From Nitrospirota bacterium (GTDB lineage: Bacteria > Nitrospirota > Leptospirillia > Leptospirillales > Leptospirillaceae), in NCBI GenBank assembly GCA_021801345.1, contig JAJYYA010000066.1, positions 62,001-126,000 on the forward strand: 64,000 bases of DNA, given 5' to 3'. A program made the translations under genes and the position numbers. This document shows positions 21,532 through 30,189 of the stretch, piece after piece. The first letter of the stretch is position 1, and the number at the start of each line of letters is the position of its first letter. The notes beneath the pieces were generated by a model, which worked only from the letters and a program-made list of their open reading frames with translations, had not been told where the DNA came from and made no database searches.

Positions 21532-21732
21532 TCAGGAGCCCTTGTGCTTTATTGGGCACGTGTTGATTCCCAGAAGGGCATAGAGGCCGCAGAAGCCGAA
21601 TACTCCGGTTGCGAGGGGAAGAAGTCCGATCCAGCCCCAGGGAGTCTTCGGTCCGACGTAGACGAGCGCTATAAGGGCGAGTCCCAGAAGGATCCGGACG
21701 GCCCGGTCAAGTGTTCCTTCGTTGATCTTCAC
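21532..21732 (-). CDS. DUF2892 small inner-membrane protein
   Basis: 66 residues with the DUF2892 pattern: an amphipathic beginning ending in DRAVRILLGLALIAL, a short turn, a second membrane helix WIGLLPLATGVFGFCGLYAL, and the closing LGINTCP. Members are found alone or fused to rhodanese domains (as in YgaP); their role is unknown. It stands alone here. Confidence 0.85.
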   Translation of the reverse strand: MKINEGTLDRAVRILLGLALIALVYVGPKTPWGWIGLLPLATGVFGFCGLYALLGINTCPIKHKGS

Positions 21733-21828
21733 GAAAAACCTCCTTCAGTTCCGACCGGAGAGGCTTCTCCCCGGAGGGGGATGTGTCTTGGAAGGTCGGG
21801 TCGGAGCGGATGACCCGCCTTCTCTCTT

Positions 21829-22518
21829 TTAGTCTAATCCTTCGGGGTCGTTTTGCAAGGGGGGCTGTCCGGGCCAAGCGGGGCAAAGGGGGGGCAGCGT
21901 GCAGGCTTCACAGCGGGGGGCGCGGGCGAGGCAGACGGTCCGCCCGTGAAGAAGAAGTCGTGACGCGGCGATCCCCCATCCTTCTTTGGGGATCAGGCGC
22001 GCGAGGTCGCTCTCGACACCCTCGGGGTCGGAGCTTTCTGTGAGGCCAAGCCTTCGCGAGACCCGTCCGACATGGGTATCGACGAAGATGGCCGGTTGCC
22101 CGAAGGCATGGTAGAGGACGACGCTTGCGGTCTTTCGTCCGACTCCCGGAAGGGTCAGAAGATCCTCCATCCGGGGAGGGACGGCGCCTTGGAATCGGGA
22201 TTCGATCGCCTCGGCAAGGGCTTTGGCGTGGAGAGCCTTTCTTCGAAAGAACCCTGTGGGGCGCAGGATCTCCTCGAGTTCGGGAAGGTCGGCCTGAGAA
22301 AGGGCGGAGGGTGTCGGGTAGCGCGTAAAGAGTCGGGGGGTGACCCGATTGACCGTCTTGTCTGTTGTCTGCGCCGACAGGACGGTCGCCACCAGGAGTT
22401 CGAAGGGGGTATGGAAGTCAAGTTCGGTGGCGGGGTCCGGGATCGACCGGGCAAGCCGGTCGAGGATCTTTAGCAGTCGGGATCGTTTTCGGGAGAGGCT
22501 CTCGTCCGCCTTCCTCAA
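21829..22518 (-). CDS. nth: Endonuclease III (DNA glycosylase/AP lyase) Nth
   Basis: 229 residues. The helix-hairpin-helix LTLPGVGRKTASVVL contains the catalytic Lys, the catalytic Asp is in FVDTHVGRVSRRL, and a C-terminal [4Fe-4S] loop has four cysteines spaced C-x6-C-x2-C-x5-C. It removes oxidised pyrimidines and nicks the abasic site. The start is TTG at 22518, overlapping the glucoamylase stop (TTGA). Confidence 0.95.
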   Translation of the reverse strand: MRKADESLSRKRSRLLKILDRLARSIPDPATELDFHTPFELLVATVLSAQTTDKTVNRVTPRLFTRYPTPSALSQADLPELEEILRPTGFFRRKALHAKALAEAIESRFQGAVPPRMEDLLTLPGVGRKTASVVLYHAFGQPAIFVDTHVGRVSRRLGLTESSDPEGVESDLARLIPKEGWGIAASRLLLHGRTVCLARAPRCEACTLPPLCPAWPGQPPLQNDPEGLD

Positions 22519-24479
22519 GGGGATTCATCCCAGGGGTGTTTCTCCGGAGAGGCTCTGCAAAGCTCAACCATGGTCAGCACCCATTCTGCATGGCTCCATG
22601 TAAGGGGCGAGGCCGAAAGCGGGTTGAGCGTTCGGGGATGGTACTGCTCCGCGAGCATTCCGGATCTTCCCGCCCGATCCACGACCCAGTCGAGAAGGGT
22701 GCGGAGGCTTTCCGAGTGGAGCGGGTCGGGAATCGTCCGGATCAGCCATCGGGCCTTCCAAAGGGTGGCGATGATCCAGGGGTTGCCCGGATGGGTCGGG
22801 TCCTCCCGGTAGTAAGGATCCCCCGCATAGCGGACAAGCCCGCCCCCGGGAAGGGAAAGTCGGTCGAAGAGCCGTTCCATCGCCGGAGCGAGCACGGGAT
22901 CCTGCGGAGAGAGAATGTCGAGCCAGAAGAGAGCGGTGAGGCTCGAATCCGGAACGGGATCGGAGGTGAACGTCCCGCCGGATTCCAGTCGATGGCCCCG
23001 AAGGAAGGTTCGCGTGCCGGCATCGTAGAGACGCTCGCGAAGGGCCTCCGTCATCCGGGCAGCCGTTTTTTCGAACTCCTGCGCCACGGCAATGTCCCCG
23101 AAGCGGCGAGCCATGCGGGAGGCGGAGGAAAGCCCGGCAATGACCGTCGCGACGGTAAATGTCCATACCCCGGCCCGCTCTTCCCAGAGATCGTAGGAAG
23201 GGCGGGGCAGTCCGGTCTTCGGATCCCGGAAGGAGGCAAGGAAATGGGCCGCCGGCAGGACGAAGGAGCGGTAGAGTCCATAGAGGGAGTCGAGATCGCG
23301 GTAGCGTTCGACATGACGCTCGAAGGCCCAGATGGAGAGGGCGGTCTCGTCCTCCTGAATGGGATACTCGGGGGTTCCGGGGACCCCCGAGGGATGCCAG
23401 GAGGATCCCGGGGAGAGGGAGGGGTGGTATTTGTGAAGCAGGAAGCCCTCCCGGGAGAGAAGGGAGGGGAGCAGTTCATAGAAGCGGCGGGTGAGGTCCC
23501 CGAATCCGGCCTGGTCGAGGGCGTGGGCGATGATGGCGCCGTCTCGCGGCCAGAGGTAGGAGTACGTGTCCCGTGAGAGGGAGAGGGAGTCGGAGTCGAC
23601 GGCGGCGAGGATGGCCCCGTTGGCGCTCATGTGGTTTTTCAGGATGAAGAGGCTGTGGCGCACCAGCTTGAGATAGTGCTCCGGAAGACGGCTGGAGCAG
23701 GTGTTGGGTGTGTCGAGCCAGAAGTCGAAGAAGCTCCGGCAGCGGGAGAGGGAGACGGCCGGAGGAGAGGCGAGGGCTCTCGCGAGAAGATCGGTGGCCC
23801 GTCCGTAGGAAGGGGCGGCGATGAGAAGGGAGGTTCTCTCGACGAATCCCCCCGGTGGAACCGTCAGCCAGACGGCATAGACGGAGTCCACGGAGCCCTG
23901 GGCGATGGGATTGCCTCCGAGCTCTCCGTCTTCGGCATCCCGCCAGGTCCCTTCCCGGTGAGCGTGACGTGTTCCGCAGGCGTAGGCATCGATTTGGGGA
24001 CGGTCTCCGTCGAGGGTGGTCATGAGAAAGTAGAAGTGGTCCTTGTAGTGGAGCATGGCATCTGCCGAGGAGAGAAAGGAGGCCGTGTTCCCGATGTCCG
24101 AGTTGGCGATGTCCATGTCGTAGTGGAAGAATATCCGTAAGGGGATCTCCCGGCCCGAGGCGTTTTCTATCCGGAGGTGCCGGTAGAGAATGTCGTCGTT
24201 CGTGTCGACCCAGTCGCTGAGAAAGAAGGAGAGGTCGGGCTGGGACGGAAGTGCGAATCGGGTCAGGACGACCGGTGCCCGGGACTCGTATTCCCGGGAG
24301 ACGACATGTTCGGGGCGGACCCATTCGAAGCGGGTGACCGAGGCGATGCCGATCCGGCAGATCCTTCCACCGACATGGCTCTCCTTCCCTACATGAGGGT
24401 AGGTCAGCTCCCGGATGGATCCGGCAGAGTCGAAGGAGACGAAGAGACGTCCGTTTGTAATGGGGTGTTCCCTGGCCAA
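22515..24479 (-). CDS. Glycoside hydrolase family 15 (glucoamylase-like) protein
   Basis: 654 residues: an N-terminal beta-sandwich (about 1-260) and a C-terminal (alpha/alpha)6 barrel. Barrel landmarks are YSYLWPRDGAIIAHALDQAG, IQEDETALSIWAF with a likely catalytic Glu, and LAEQYHP with the second. It should hydrolyse alpha-glucosidic links in glycogen, maltodextrin or trehalose. No signal peptide is seen, so it is probably cytoplasmic and works on storage sugar. The start is TTG at 24479 with GGGAG five bases before it. Confidence 0.85.
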   Translation of the reverse strand: MAREHPITNGRLFVSFDSAGSIRELTYPHVGKESHVGGRICRIGIASVTRFEWVRPEHVVSREYESRAPVVLTRFALPSQPDLSFFLSDWVDTNDDILYRHLRIENASGREIPLRIFFHYDMDIANSDIGNTASFLSSADAMLHYKDHFYFLMTTLDGDRPQIDAYACGTRHAHREGTWRDAEDGELGGNPIAQGSVDSVYAVWLTVPPGGFVERTSLLIAAPSYGRATDLLARALASPPAVSLSRCRSFFDFWLDTPNTCSSRLPEHYLKLVRHSLFILKNHMSANGAILAAVDSDSLSLSRDTYSYLWPRDGAIIAHALDQAGFGDLTRRFYELLPSLLSREGFLLHKYHPSLSPGSSWHPSGVPGTPEYPIQEDETALSIWAFERHVERYRDLDSLYGLYRSFVLPAAHFLASFRDPKTGLPRPSYDLWEERAGVWTFTVATVIAGLSSASRMARRFGDIAVAQEFEKTAARMTEALRERLYDAGTRTFLRGHRLESGGTFTSDPVPDSSLTALFWLDILSPQDPVLAPAMERLFDRLSLPGGGLVRYAGDPYYREDPTHPGNPWIIATLWKARWLIRTIPDPLHSESLRTLLDWVVDRAGRSGMLAEQYHPRTLNPLSASPLTWSHAEWVLTMVELCRASPEKHPWDESP

Positions 24480-24715
24480 AAGATCTCCCGATGGTGGGTG
24501 AGGAACGAGGATGTGTCGCGGCCTTGATCCTACTCCTAAGGCGCAGTTCGATCAAGGGTCCCGGAGGGCAGGAGCGCAGGGAGTGTCTCCTGGATTGAGA
24601 CTCTGGTAGAATAGCCCCGAGGAGGAAAAACGGTTCTCCCCTCAGGTTCCGGATGCTAAAGGCACCGACGTCAATTGGATCGAGAGAGTTTTTATAAGGA
24701 AAGAGAGGTTTTACG

Positions 24716-24964
24716 ATGGCCATTGTGCACTGCGCCCGTTGCGGGGCCGACGCCGAGGGATTGTCCGATCCCCCGTTTCCCTCACCCTTCGGCAAGGAGG
24801 TCCAGGAAAGGATTTGTGGAGCCTGCTGGGCGGCATGGGAGGACATGCGGGTGAAGGTGATCAACGAATACCGCATCAATTTGGGGCTTCCCGAACACCG
24901 CACGATGCTCGTCAACATCACCCGGGAGTTTCTCAACCTTCCCGCGCCGGACAAAAAGCCTTAG
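24716..24964 (+). CDS. YggX-family Fe(2+)-trafficking / oxidative-damage protection protein
   Basis: 82 residues, normal for the family. It has an N-terminal CARCG, PFPSPFGKEVQERICGACW, and a C-terminal NEYRINLGLPEHRTMLVN. Members bind Fe(II) and protect iron-sulfur proteins from oxidative damage. The N-terminus has a pair of Cys (CARC) where E. coli YggX has one, plus CGAC further on, so extra metal ligands are possible. It ends head-on with the neighbouring minus-strand gene, sharing 4 bases. Confidence 0.88.
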   Translation: MAIVHCARCGADAEGLSDPPFPSPFGKEVQERICGACWAAWEDMRVKVINEYRINLGLPEHRTMLVNITREFLNLPAPDKKP

Positions 24965-25773
24965 CCCTGCACCTCCCCCTCCGATACCCTTCCCCCGCGG
25001 ATGAGCCGGTCGAGATGACGGTCGGACCTTTCTCCGTAGGGGAGGTAGAGGGTGGTCGGATGTCCCCGTTCGTATACAAGCCGTCGGGCCAGTGTGTCCG
25101 AGACTCCCATGTAGAGCTGGTACTCGAACATCCGGGACTGGTTTTCCGCGAGGCGGTGGGACTCTTCGATCAGAAGGGGATCGTGGGTCGCGATTGCAAA
25201 AAAGTTCGACTCCCGGAAAAGGACCTCAAGCAGCAGGCGAAAGCGGTCCGAGAGGTCTTTGGTGTCTTCGCCGGACTCCTTGTCCGGAGAGGGAAGACCT
25301 TTTACGAGTCGCACCCGTCCCCTCGATTGGGTGACGGTCGCAAGGTCTGAGAGCGCGCGGGGCAGTCGGGCCGACAGTGTTATCCCCAGATGGGGAAATC
25401 GGGGCCGGAGTCCCAGATAGAGGTCAAGGACCGCTCCGGCGGTTTCCGCGTCCTCCGCCTCAAGCCAGACGCCGTATCCGAACTCTTCGGCCCGGACGAC
25501 AAGAGGAGAGAGCCTCTCCATGGCGCGGGCCCACCCGCAGTCGAGCTCGAAGTCCCTCGGATCGAGGGAGAGTCCCCCCCGGATGAGCTTCATCCCCATC
25601 GCCTTGACGAGCGCCTCCGTCTCCTCCCCCGCCCTGTCTGCCCGGTCCTGTTCCGAAAGCCCCTCTCCCCGGCCGAATTGGGGGGCGAGAAGTGTTCCCA
25701 GCCCCTCCTTGTTCAGGTGTCTGGCCCGTTCGAGGGCCTCGTCTTGGGTCGCTCCCGCCAGATAGCTGCTCAT
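24961..25773 (-). CDS. Proline dehydrogenase-like flavoprotein
   Basis: 270 residues of the PRODH (beta/alpha)8 type. Recognisable blocks are LAGATQDEALERARHLNKEG at the start, a VRLVKG strand, FAIATHDPLLIEE and FEYQLYMGVSD, matching the FAD-site blocks of bacterial PutB/PutA. It would oxidise proline to pyrroline-5-carboxylate with FAD. The substrate motif R-x-x-R near the C-terminus is not clear (YGERSDRHLDRLIRG), and no P5C dehydrogenase gene is adjacent, so the substrate is less certain than the fold. Confidence 0.72.
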   Translation of the reverse strand: MSSYLAGATQDEALERARHLNKEGLGTLLAPQFGRGEGLSEQDRADRAGEETEALVKAMGMKLIRGGLSLDPRDFELDCGWARAMERLSPLVVRAEEFGYGVWLEAEDAETAGAVLDLYLGLRPRFPHLGITLSARLPRALSDLATVTQSRGRVRLVKGLPSPDKESGEDTKDLSDRFRLLLEVLFRESNFFAIATHDPLLIEESHRLAENQSRMFEYQLYMGVSDTLARRLVYERGHPTTLYLPYGERSDRHLDRLIRGGRVSEGEVQG

Positions 25774-25848
25774 TCTCTTTTTTCCCTTTCTTCCGGATTC
25801 CCGATCCCGTTTTTTGCAAAGGCTCCTCCCCCTATTGTGCCCGCTCCC

Positions 25849-28800
25849 TTAGCCGAAGTCGATAAGTGAGCGCATTTCCTCGAGGGAGAAGGCGCCCTCG
25901 CCTCCGGGCTCCGGACCCTCCCCGTCGAGAAGCCTGGTGAAAAGGGCGCGTTTCGAGTTTTTGAGATCCTGTACACGCTCCTCGACCGTTCCCCGGACGA
26001 GAAAACGGTAGATGAAAACGGAGCGGGTCTGTCCGATCCGGTGGGAACGGTCGGAGGCCTGGGCCTCGACCTGAGGGTTCCACCAGGGATCGTAGTGGAA
26101 GACATAGTCGGCCTTGGTCAGCGTCAGGCCGACCCCTCCGGCTTTGAGGCTGGCCAGGAAGACCTTGGGGGAGTCTGGGCTGTCGCTCTGGAAGAGGTTC
26201 ACCCTTCTCTGGCGCTCGGGGATCGGGGTGGAGCCGTCGAGTCGAACGGTCGTGATTCCCCTCTCGGGAAGACGTGCCTCGAAAAGGTCGAGTATGCCGG
26301 TAAACTGGCTGAACAGAAGGATCTTGTGCCCCTCCTCCACGCCCTCCGAGATCTTGTCGAGCACAAGGGTAAACTTTGACGAGCTCTCCCGGCCTCCTCG
26401 AAGCTCGGAAGGAAGAAGCAGAGGGTGGCAGGCCTGTTGTCTGAGGCGGAGTAAGAGCGTCAGGTAGGCCATGCGAAGGGGGCCTTCCCCGCTTGCTCCG
26501 AGCCGTTCGATCTCCTGGCGCGCCTCCCGCTTCAATGCGTGGATGTGTTGGAGCTCCTCCTCGGCTGGGTCGACCCAGATCTCGACCTCCAACTTGGGCG
26601 GAAGGTCGGTCAGCACCATTGTCTTCGTGCGACGAAGAATCAAGGGAGAGACGAGGTTTTTGAGAAGAGAGATTCGCCTGTTTCGCTCCTCCTCGCCAGC
26701 CTCCTCCCGAAGAAAGCGGCGTTCGAACTGGGCCCGGGATCCCAGAAGTCCGGGCATGAGAAGGGCGAAAAGCCCCCAGAGATCGGAGAGACGATTCTCG
26801 ACGGGCGTGCCTGTCACGGCGATCTTCTGGCGGGCAGGAATCTGAGCCAGGGCCTTGTGGGTCAGAGAGTCCGGGTTCTTGACCTGATGGGCCTCGTCCA
26901 TGACAAGGCAGGCAAAGTCGGGCCCCCGGGAAAGGTCCGGATCGTTCCGGAGCGTTCCGTAGGTTGTCAGAATGAGGTCGGGGGGGGCGGACGACTCGAG
27001 ACGCTTCTTTCTGTCCGGTCCGGCATGGATGTGGAGGAGAAGTCCGGGACAAAAGCGCGCGATTTCGTGGGCCCAGTTGTAGAGAAGGGAGGCGGGGAGC
27101 ACGATCAGGGGAGGGCGGCAGTCGGCCGGGAGGAGGTTTGACATCCGGAGAGTGAGAAGAAATCCCAGAACGCTGATGGTCTTGCCCAGACCCATTTCGT
27201 CGGCAAGGATCCCCGAGAGTTTTTCGCGGAAGAGGGAGACAAGAAAGGAGACCGCCTCCTTCTGGTAGGGGCGGAGATGGGCGGCAAAGACCTGAGAGAG
27301 CTGTTCGAAGGACTCCTGCGGGAGAGGGACCGGGGTAAAGGGGGAGAGCGTCATTCCGGGGGCCAAGACCAGAGGGAGGTCCGGCCGGAGAAGGTGAAGC
27401 ATGGAGACGTAGTATCGGGAGGACTCCCCCGCTCCTGCGCCATTGAGAGAGAAGAGCTGCCGGAGCTCCTTTTCCTGAACTCTCTCCGGGCCTTCGAGGT
27501 AGACGGCCAAGCCTTCCGGAAGAGAAAGAAGCGGCGACTCTTCCTCTCCCTTGCCCCGTGCCGGAAGGGGAAAGGATCCCCGGACGGTGTCGATTCGGGC
27601 CAGAAGCGAGACCCTGTCCTCTGAGGAGGCGGAGAGGAGCAACGAGAGAGTTACCGGTCCGGGGATAATGTCCTTTCCGAATAGCCCCGCCCGGTCGAGG
27701 GTGAATCCGGCCTCTTCAAGGGCGGGGAGGGTTTTGTCGAGAAGGGATGCGACCTCATGGCGTTCGATGGGGATTTTTGCCCCGCTGTGGGAGAGACGGG
27801 CAATGCGTTCGAAGGTATTTCGGAAGAAGAGCTCCTTCTCCCGGTCCCGGGCGACAAGTCGGACTCCTTCCCCGTCGGGTTCGGAGAGGTAGTCCCCCAG
27901 TCGATGGCGCTCGGGGCCAAAAAGCGGCACGAAGAGGCAGTCGGAGTAATGAATCTTGGGACAGAGCAAAACGTTGCCGCCGGGACGGCCTTCAAGGTCC
28001 AAGACGGGGCGGGCAGCACGGAGGGGGGCATAGACCGGTTGCTGCTCCGGAGGCGAAAAGGAAAAGAGGGTGGAGATCGCCTCTCCCCCCCGTTCCGGGT
28101 CAAGGAGAGGCATCCACTCCGGAGGGGCCAGGGGGCGCTCCGTTCTGCAATTGTCGACGAGTCTCTGGGCGGAGGCGGACCAGGAGTGCGCCTGGGGAAA
28201 AAACTGAAGCTGTCCACGACCGCAGAGAATGGCAATCTCTCCGAAGGGAAAATACAGATAGTCCTTGGAGGAGAGGATTTCGTCACGGCGTTCGATAAGG
28301 AGTTCGAGGCCCATCTCTCCCCCGGGCTCGGATATCCAGCGCCCTGTCACGCGGGGGCGAGGCGCATGGGTCGGGAGGTCAATCCGGTAAGGGGTTTTTG
28401 TCCTTGCCGAAAGGATGGGAAGTCCTGCCCGGAGAAGTTCGAAGAGGGAGGCGCTCCCCCCCGCCCGGGGACGATAGCCCCCGAGCGCGCTCCCTTCGAC
28501 GACCGAGGAGAAGGGAAGGAAGGCATCGAGAAAGAGGGAGAGTTCATGTGGCAGAGACTCTTCGGACTGCCGGATCGCTTCGAGCTGATCAAACTCCCGG
28601 GCGGACAAGGGGTCTCCTGTTCCCTTGAGGGCAACGAAGAGAGGCGCGTCCCGGCGCCCGGCCAGGACAAGGCGGGTGATCCGGAGTCCGAAGGTCGAAA
28701 GGCCGGTCGTCCTCTGGCTTGCGGAAGAGGCAAGCGAGCGGGGGGGCAGCTCCGGAGGGGACGATTTTTTCGACACGTTCTCCCGAAGGATTTCGATCGT

Positions 28801-29049
28801 GGCGATGGCGTGCCGGCAGGGCGGCTCATTCATCGTCTCGCACAGGGGACAGGTGGAAAGAGGCCCCTCCGGAGTGTTTAAAAGAGAGAGCCTGGTCGGG
28901 GGAGAGTCCGGCGAAAGGGAAAAGAAGACACTGATCCGGTCGGGGGAGAGGTCGTCGTTTGCGACCTTGACGGTCGCCGAGGGAAGGAGACGGCGGGCGG
29001 CGGCGAGCTGAAGGGGGGAAAAGACCCAGGAGAAGAGGGAAGGGCTCAT
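25849..29049 (-). CDS. SWIM zinc-finger / SNF2-family helicase-like ATPase
   Basis: About 1066 residues from the ATG at 29049; the frame stays open to 29847 but only by running through two other genes. A SWIM-type zinc finger (CPLC ... PCRH) lies near residue 50, followed by a long less-conserved middle. The SNF2 ATPase core has DEMGLGKTISVLGFL (Walker A) and DEAH, and the helicase C-terminal half ends with RSHRIGQTRSVFIYRFLVRG. Such proteins translocate on DNA to remodel protein-DNA complexes. It is last in an operon with a LexA-like protein and a small membrane protein. Confidence 0.88.
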   Translation of the reverse strand: MSPSLFSWVFSPLQLAAARRLLPSATVKVANDDLSPDRISVFFSLSPDSPPTRLSLLNTPEGPLSTCPLCETMNEPPCRHAIATIEILRENVSKKSSPPELPPRSLASSASQRTTGLSTFGLRITRLVLAGRRDAPLFVALKGTGDPLSAREFDQLEAIRQSEESLPHELSLFLDAFLPFSSVVEGSALGGYRPRAGGSASLFELLRAGLPILSARTKTPYRIDLPTHAPRPRVTGRWISEPGGEMGLELLIERRDEILSSKDYLYFPFGEIAILCGRGQLQFFPQAHSWSASAQRLVDNCRTERPLAPPEWMPLLDPERGGEAISTLFSFSPPEQQPVYAPLRAARPVLDLEGRPGGNVLLCPKIHYSDCLFVPLFGPERHRLGDYLSEPDGEGVRLVARDREKELFFRNTFERIARLSHSGAKIPIERHEVASLLDKTLPALEEAGFTLDRAGLFGKDIIPGPVTLSLLLSASSEDRVSLLARIDTVRGSFPLPARGKGEEESPLLSLPEGLAVYLEGPERVQEKELRQLFSLNGAGAGESSRYYVSMLHLLRPDLPLVLAPGMTLSPFTPVPLPQESFEQLSQVFAAHLRPYQKEAVSFLVSLFREKLSGILADEMGLGKTISVLGFLLTLRMSNLLPADCRPPLIVLPASLLYNWAHEIARFCPGLLLHIHAGPDRKKRLESSAPPDLILTTYGTLRNDPDLSRGPDFACLVMDEAHQVKNPDSLTHKALAQIPARQKIAVTGTPVENRLSDLWGLFALLMPGLLGSRAQFERRFLREEAGEEERNRRISLLKNLVSPLILRRTKTMVLTDLPPKLEVEIWVDPAEEELQHIHALKREARQEIERLGASGEGPLRMAYLTLLLRLRQQACHPLLLPSELRGGRESSSKFTLVLDKISEGVEEGHKILLFSQFTGILDLFEARLPERGITTVRLDGSTPIPERQRRVNLFQSDSPDSPKVFLASLKAGGVGLTLTKADYVFHYDPWWNPQVEAQASDRSHRIGQTRSVFIYRFLVRGTVEERVQDLKNSKRALFTRLLDGEGPEPGGEGAFSLEEMRSLIDFG

Positions 29050-29072
29050 GGAGTCGGGCGTGCATTCCCCCC

Positions 29073-29516
29073 CTACCGGGAGGAGTTGATCTCTGAGATC
29101 AAAAGGACGGCGGAAAAAAGAAAGCCCGCCACGAAGGCGCCCCCGATGAGGACGAAGGCCCGGGCCCGATCCTTCTTTCGGCTTTCGGGGCTTTCGACCG
29201 CAGCCGAGAGGCGCTCTCCGGGGATAAAGGTTCTTCCGAGAAGCCCATCGACGACGCAGAAGGAGGCCATCGCCTGGATGAGGGAAAGGGCTGTCCCCGT
29301 GGCAAGAAGGACCATTCCTGTGGCATAGAGGGCGGGGTGGGTCAGGACAAGGCGCCACTTTTCGTTGTAGATGACGACGAAGACAAGTCCGAGGAAGGCG
29401 CCTCCTCCCCGGAGCCATCGCCCTTTTCTGTCGATATTGCAGACCCCGGGAACATAGGTGTCGACTCCGGGAGCGCCTGGATTGGGGGAGGATGGGCCAA
29501 ACTCTTCGTCTTTCAT
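29073..29516 (-). CDS. Hypothetical membrane protein
   Basis: 147 residues with no family I recognise. A polar 30-residue N-terminus is followed by hydrophobic segments at about 36-50, 61-80 and 120-140. The ATG overlaps the LexA-like gene's stop by 4 bases (ATGA), and the SNF2 gene follows 23 bases later. Coupling to a DNA-binding protein and a DNA translocase is the only clue to its role. Confidence 0.65.
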   Translation of the reverse strand: MKDEEFGPSSPNPGAPGVDTYVPGVCNIDRKGRWLRGGGAFLGLVFVVIYNEKWRLVLTHPALYATGMVLLATGTALSLIQAMASFCVVDGLLGRTFIPGERLSAAVESPESRKKDRARAFVLIGGAFVAGFLFSAVLLISEINSSR

Positions 29517-30178
29517 TGGGGCTGCCTTTCGTTGGGGGAGTTCCCGGAAGGGGGAGAGAGAAGGCTCCTGAAAAGGCCGACAATGCGCCCACGGACGAGG
29601 CGGGTAAGCTCCTTTTTTCCAAGGTCGTAGCGTCTCTCGGAATTGCCGGGGGCGGAGAGGGCGAACTGCCCATGTCTCTTGGAGACGGTGTAAAGGGTGA
29701 GAATGCCGGAGACGGGATCTTCCACGACAGCGATCTCCCCATCGGAAGGGGGGGTCTCCTGAACAAAAAGAATGTCATGGGGACGGATCTGTCCGTCAGG
29801 GAAGGGGAGATCGGCCTCGAGATGAAAGGCAAAGTCCGGACGCTCACCGAAAAAATCTCCCGGAACCGGGATGGTCCGATGCGAAGGGTCGGCTGAGGGC
29901 CTCGCAGAAAGAAGGGGAATCTCCCGGGGGGGGGAAGATCCCGTTTTTTCGAAGAGGGAGAGTCCCGCCGGAGTCAGACGGATCGATCGGGCCTGACCGG
30001 GTTCGCGAACGAGATAGCCTTTTTTTTCCAAGGCTTCAATGTGACCCAGTCCCCGCCGGCTATTGTCCGATCCCATATGGCGCGAGACTTCAATAATCGT
30101 TGGCGGACGCTGGGTGAGGCGAATCGTGGTCGCGATGAAGGTGAGGGCCTCTCGCTGTTTTTCCGTGAGCGGGCGCAC
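29513..30178 (-). CDS. LexA-like protein with degenerate peptidase domain
   Basis: 221 residues that align with LexA along the whole length. A winged-helix N-terminus (LTEKQREALTFIATTIRLTQ, then RRGLGHIEALEKKGYL) is followed by PREIPLL at the linker and an S24-like beta fold ending GRIVGLFRSL. The autocleavage residues are missing: the GDSM serine position reads EADLP (Leu124), the lysine position falls on Tyr163/Thr164, and the Ala-Gly scissile bond reads Ser95-Ala96. It probably binds DNA but cannot cleave itself. It heads an operon with a membrane protein and a SNF2 protein. Confidence 0.75.
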   Translation of the reverse strand: MRPLTEKQREALTFIATTIRLTQRPPTIIEVSRHMGSDNSRRGLGHIEALEKKGYLVREPGQARSIRLTPAGLSLFEKTGSSPPREIPLLSARPSADPSHRTIPVPGDFFGERPDFAFHLEADLPFPDGQIRPHDILFVQETPPSDGEIAVVEDPVSGILTLYTVSKRHGQFALSAPGNSERRYDLGKKELTRLVRGRIVGLFRSLLSPPSGNSPNERQPQ

Positions 30179-30189
30179 GGAGACTCTCT

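Noticed and set aside
29050-29847. N-terminal extension of the SNF2 frame
   Set aside because: It runs through the membrane-protein and LexA-like genes in another frame; the SWIM finger begins just after ATG 29049.
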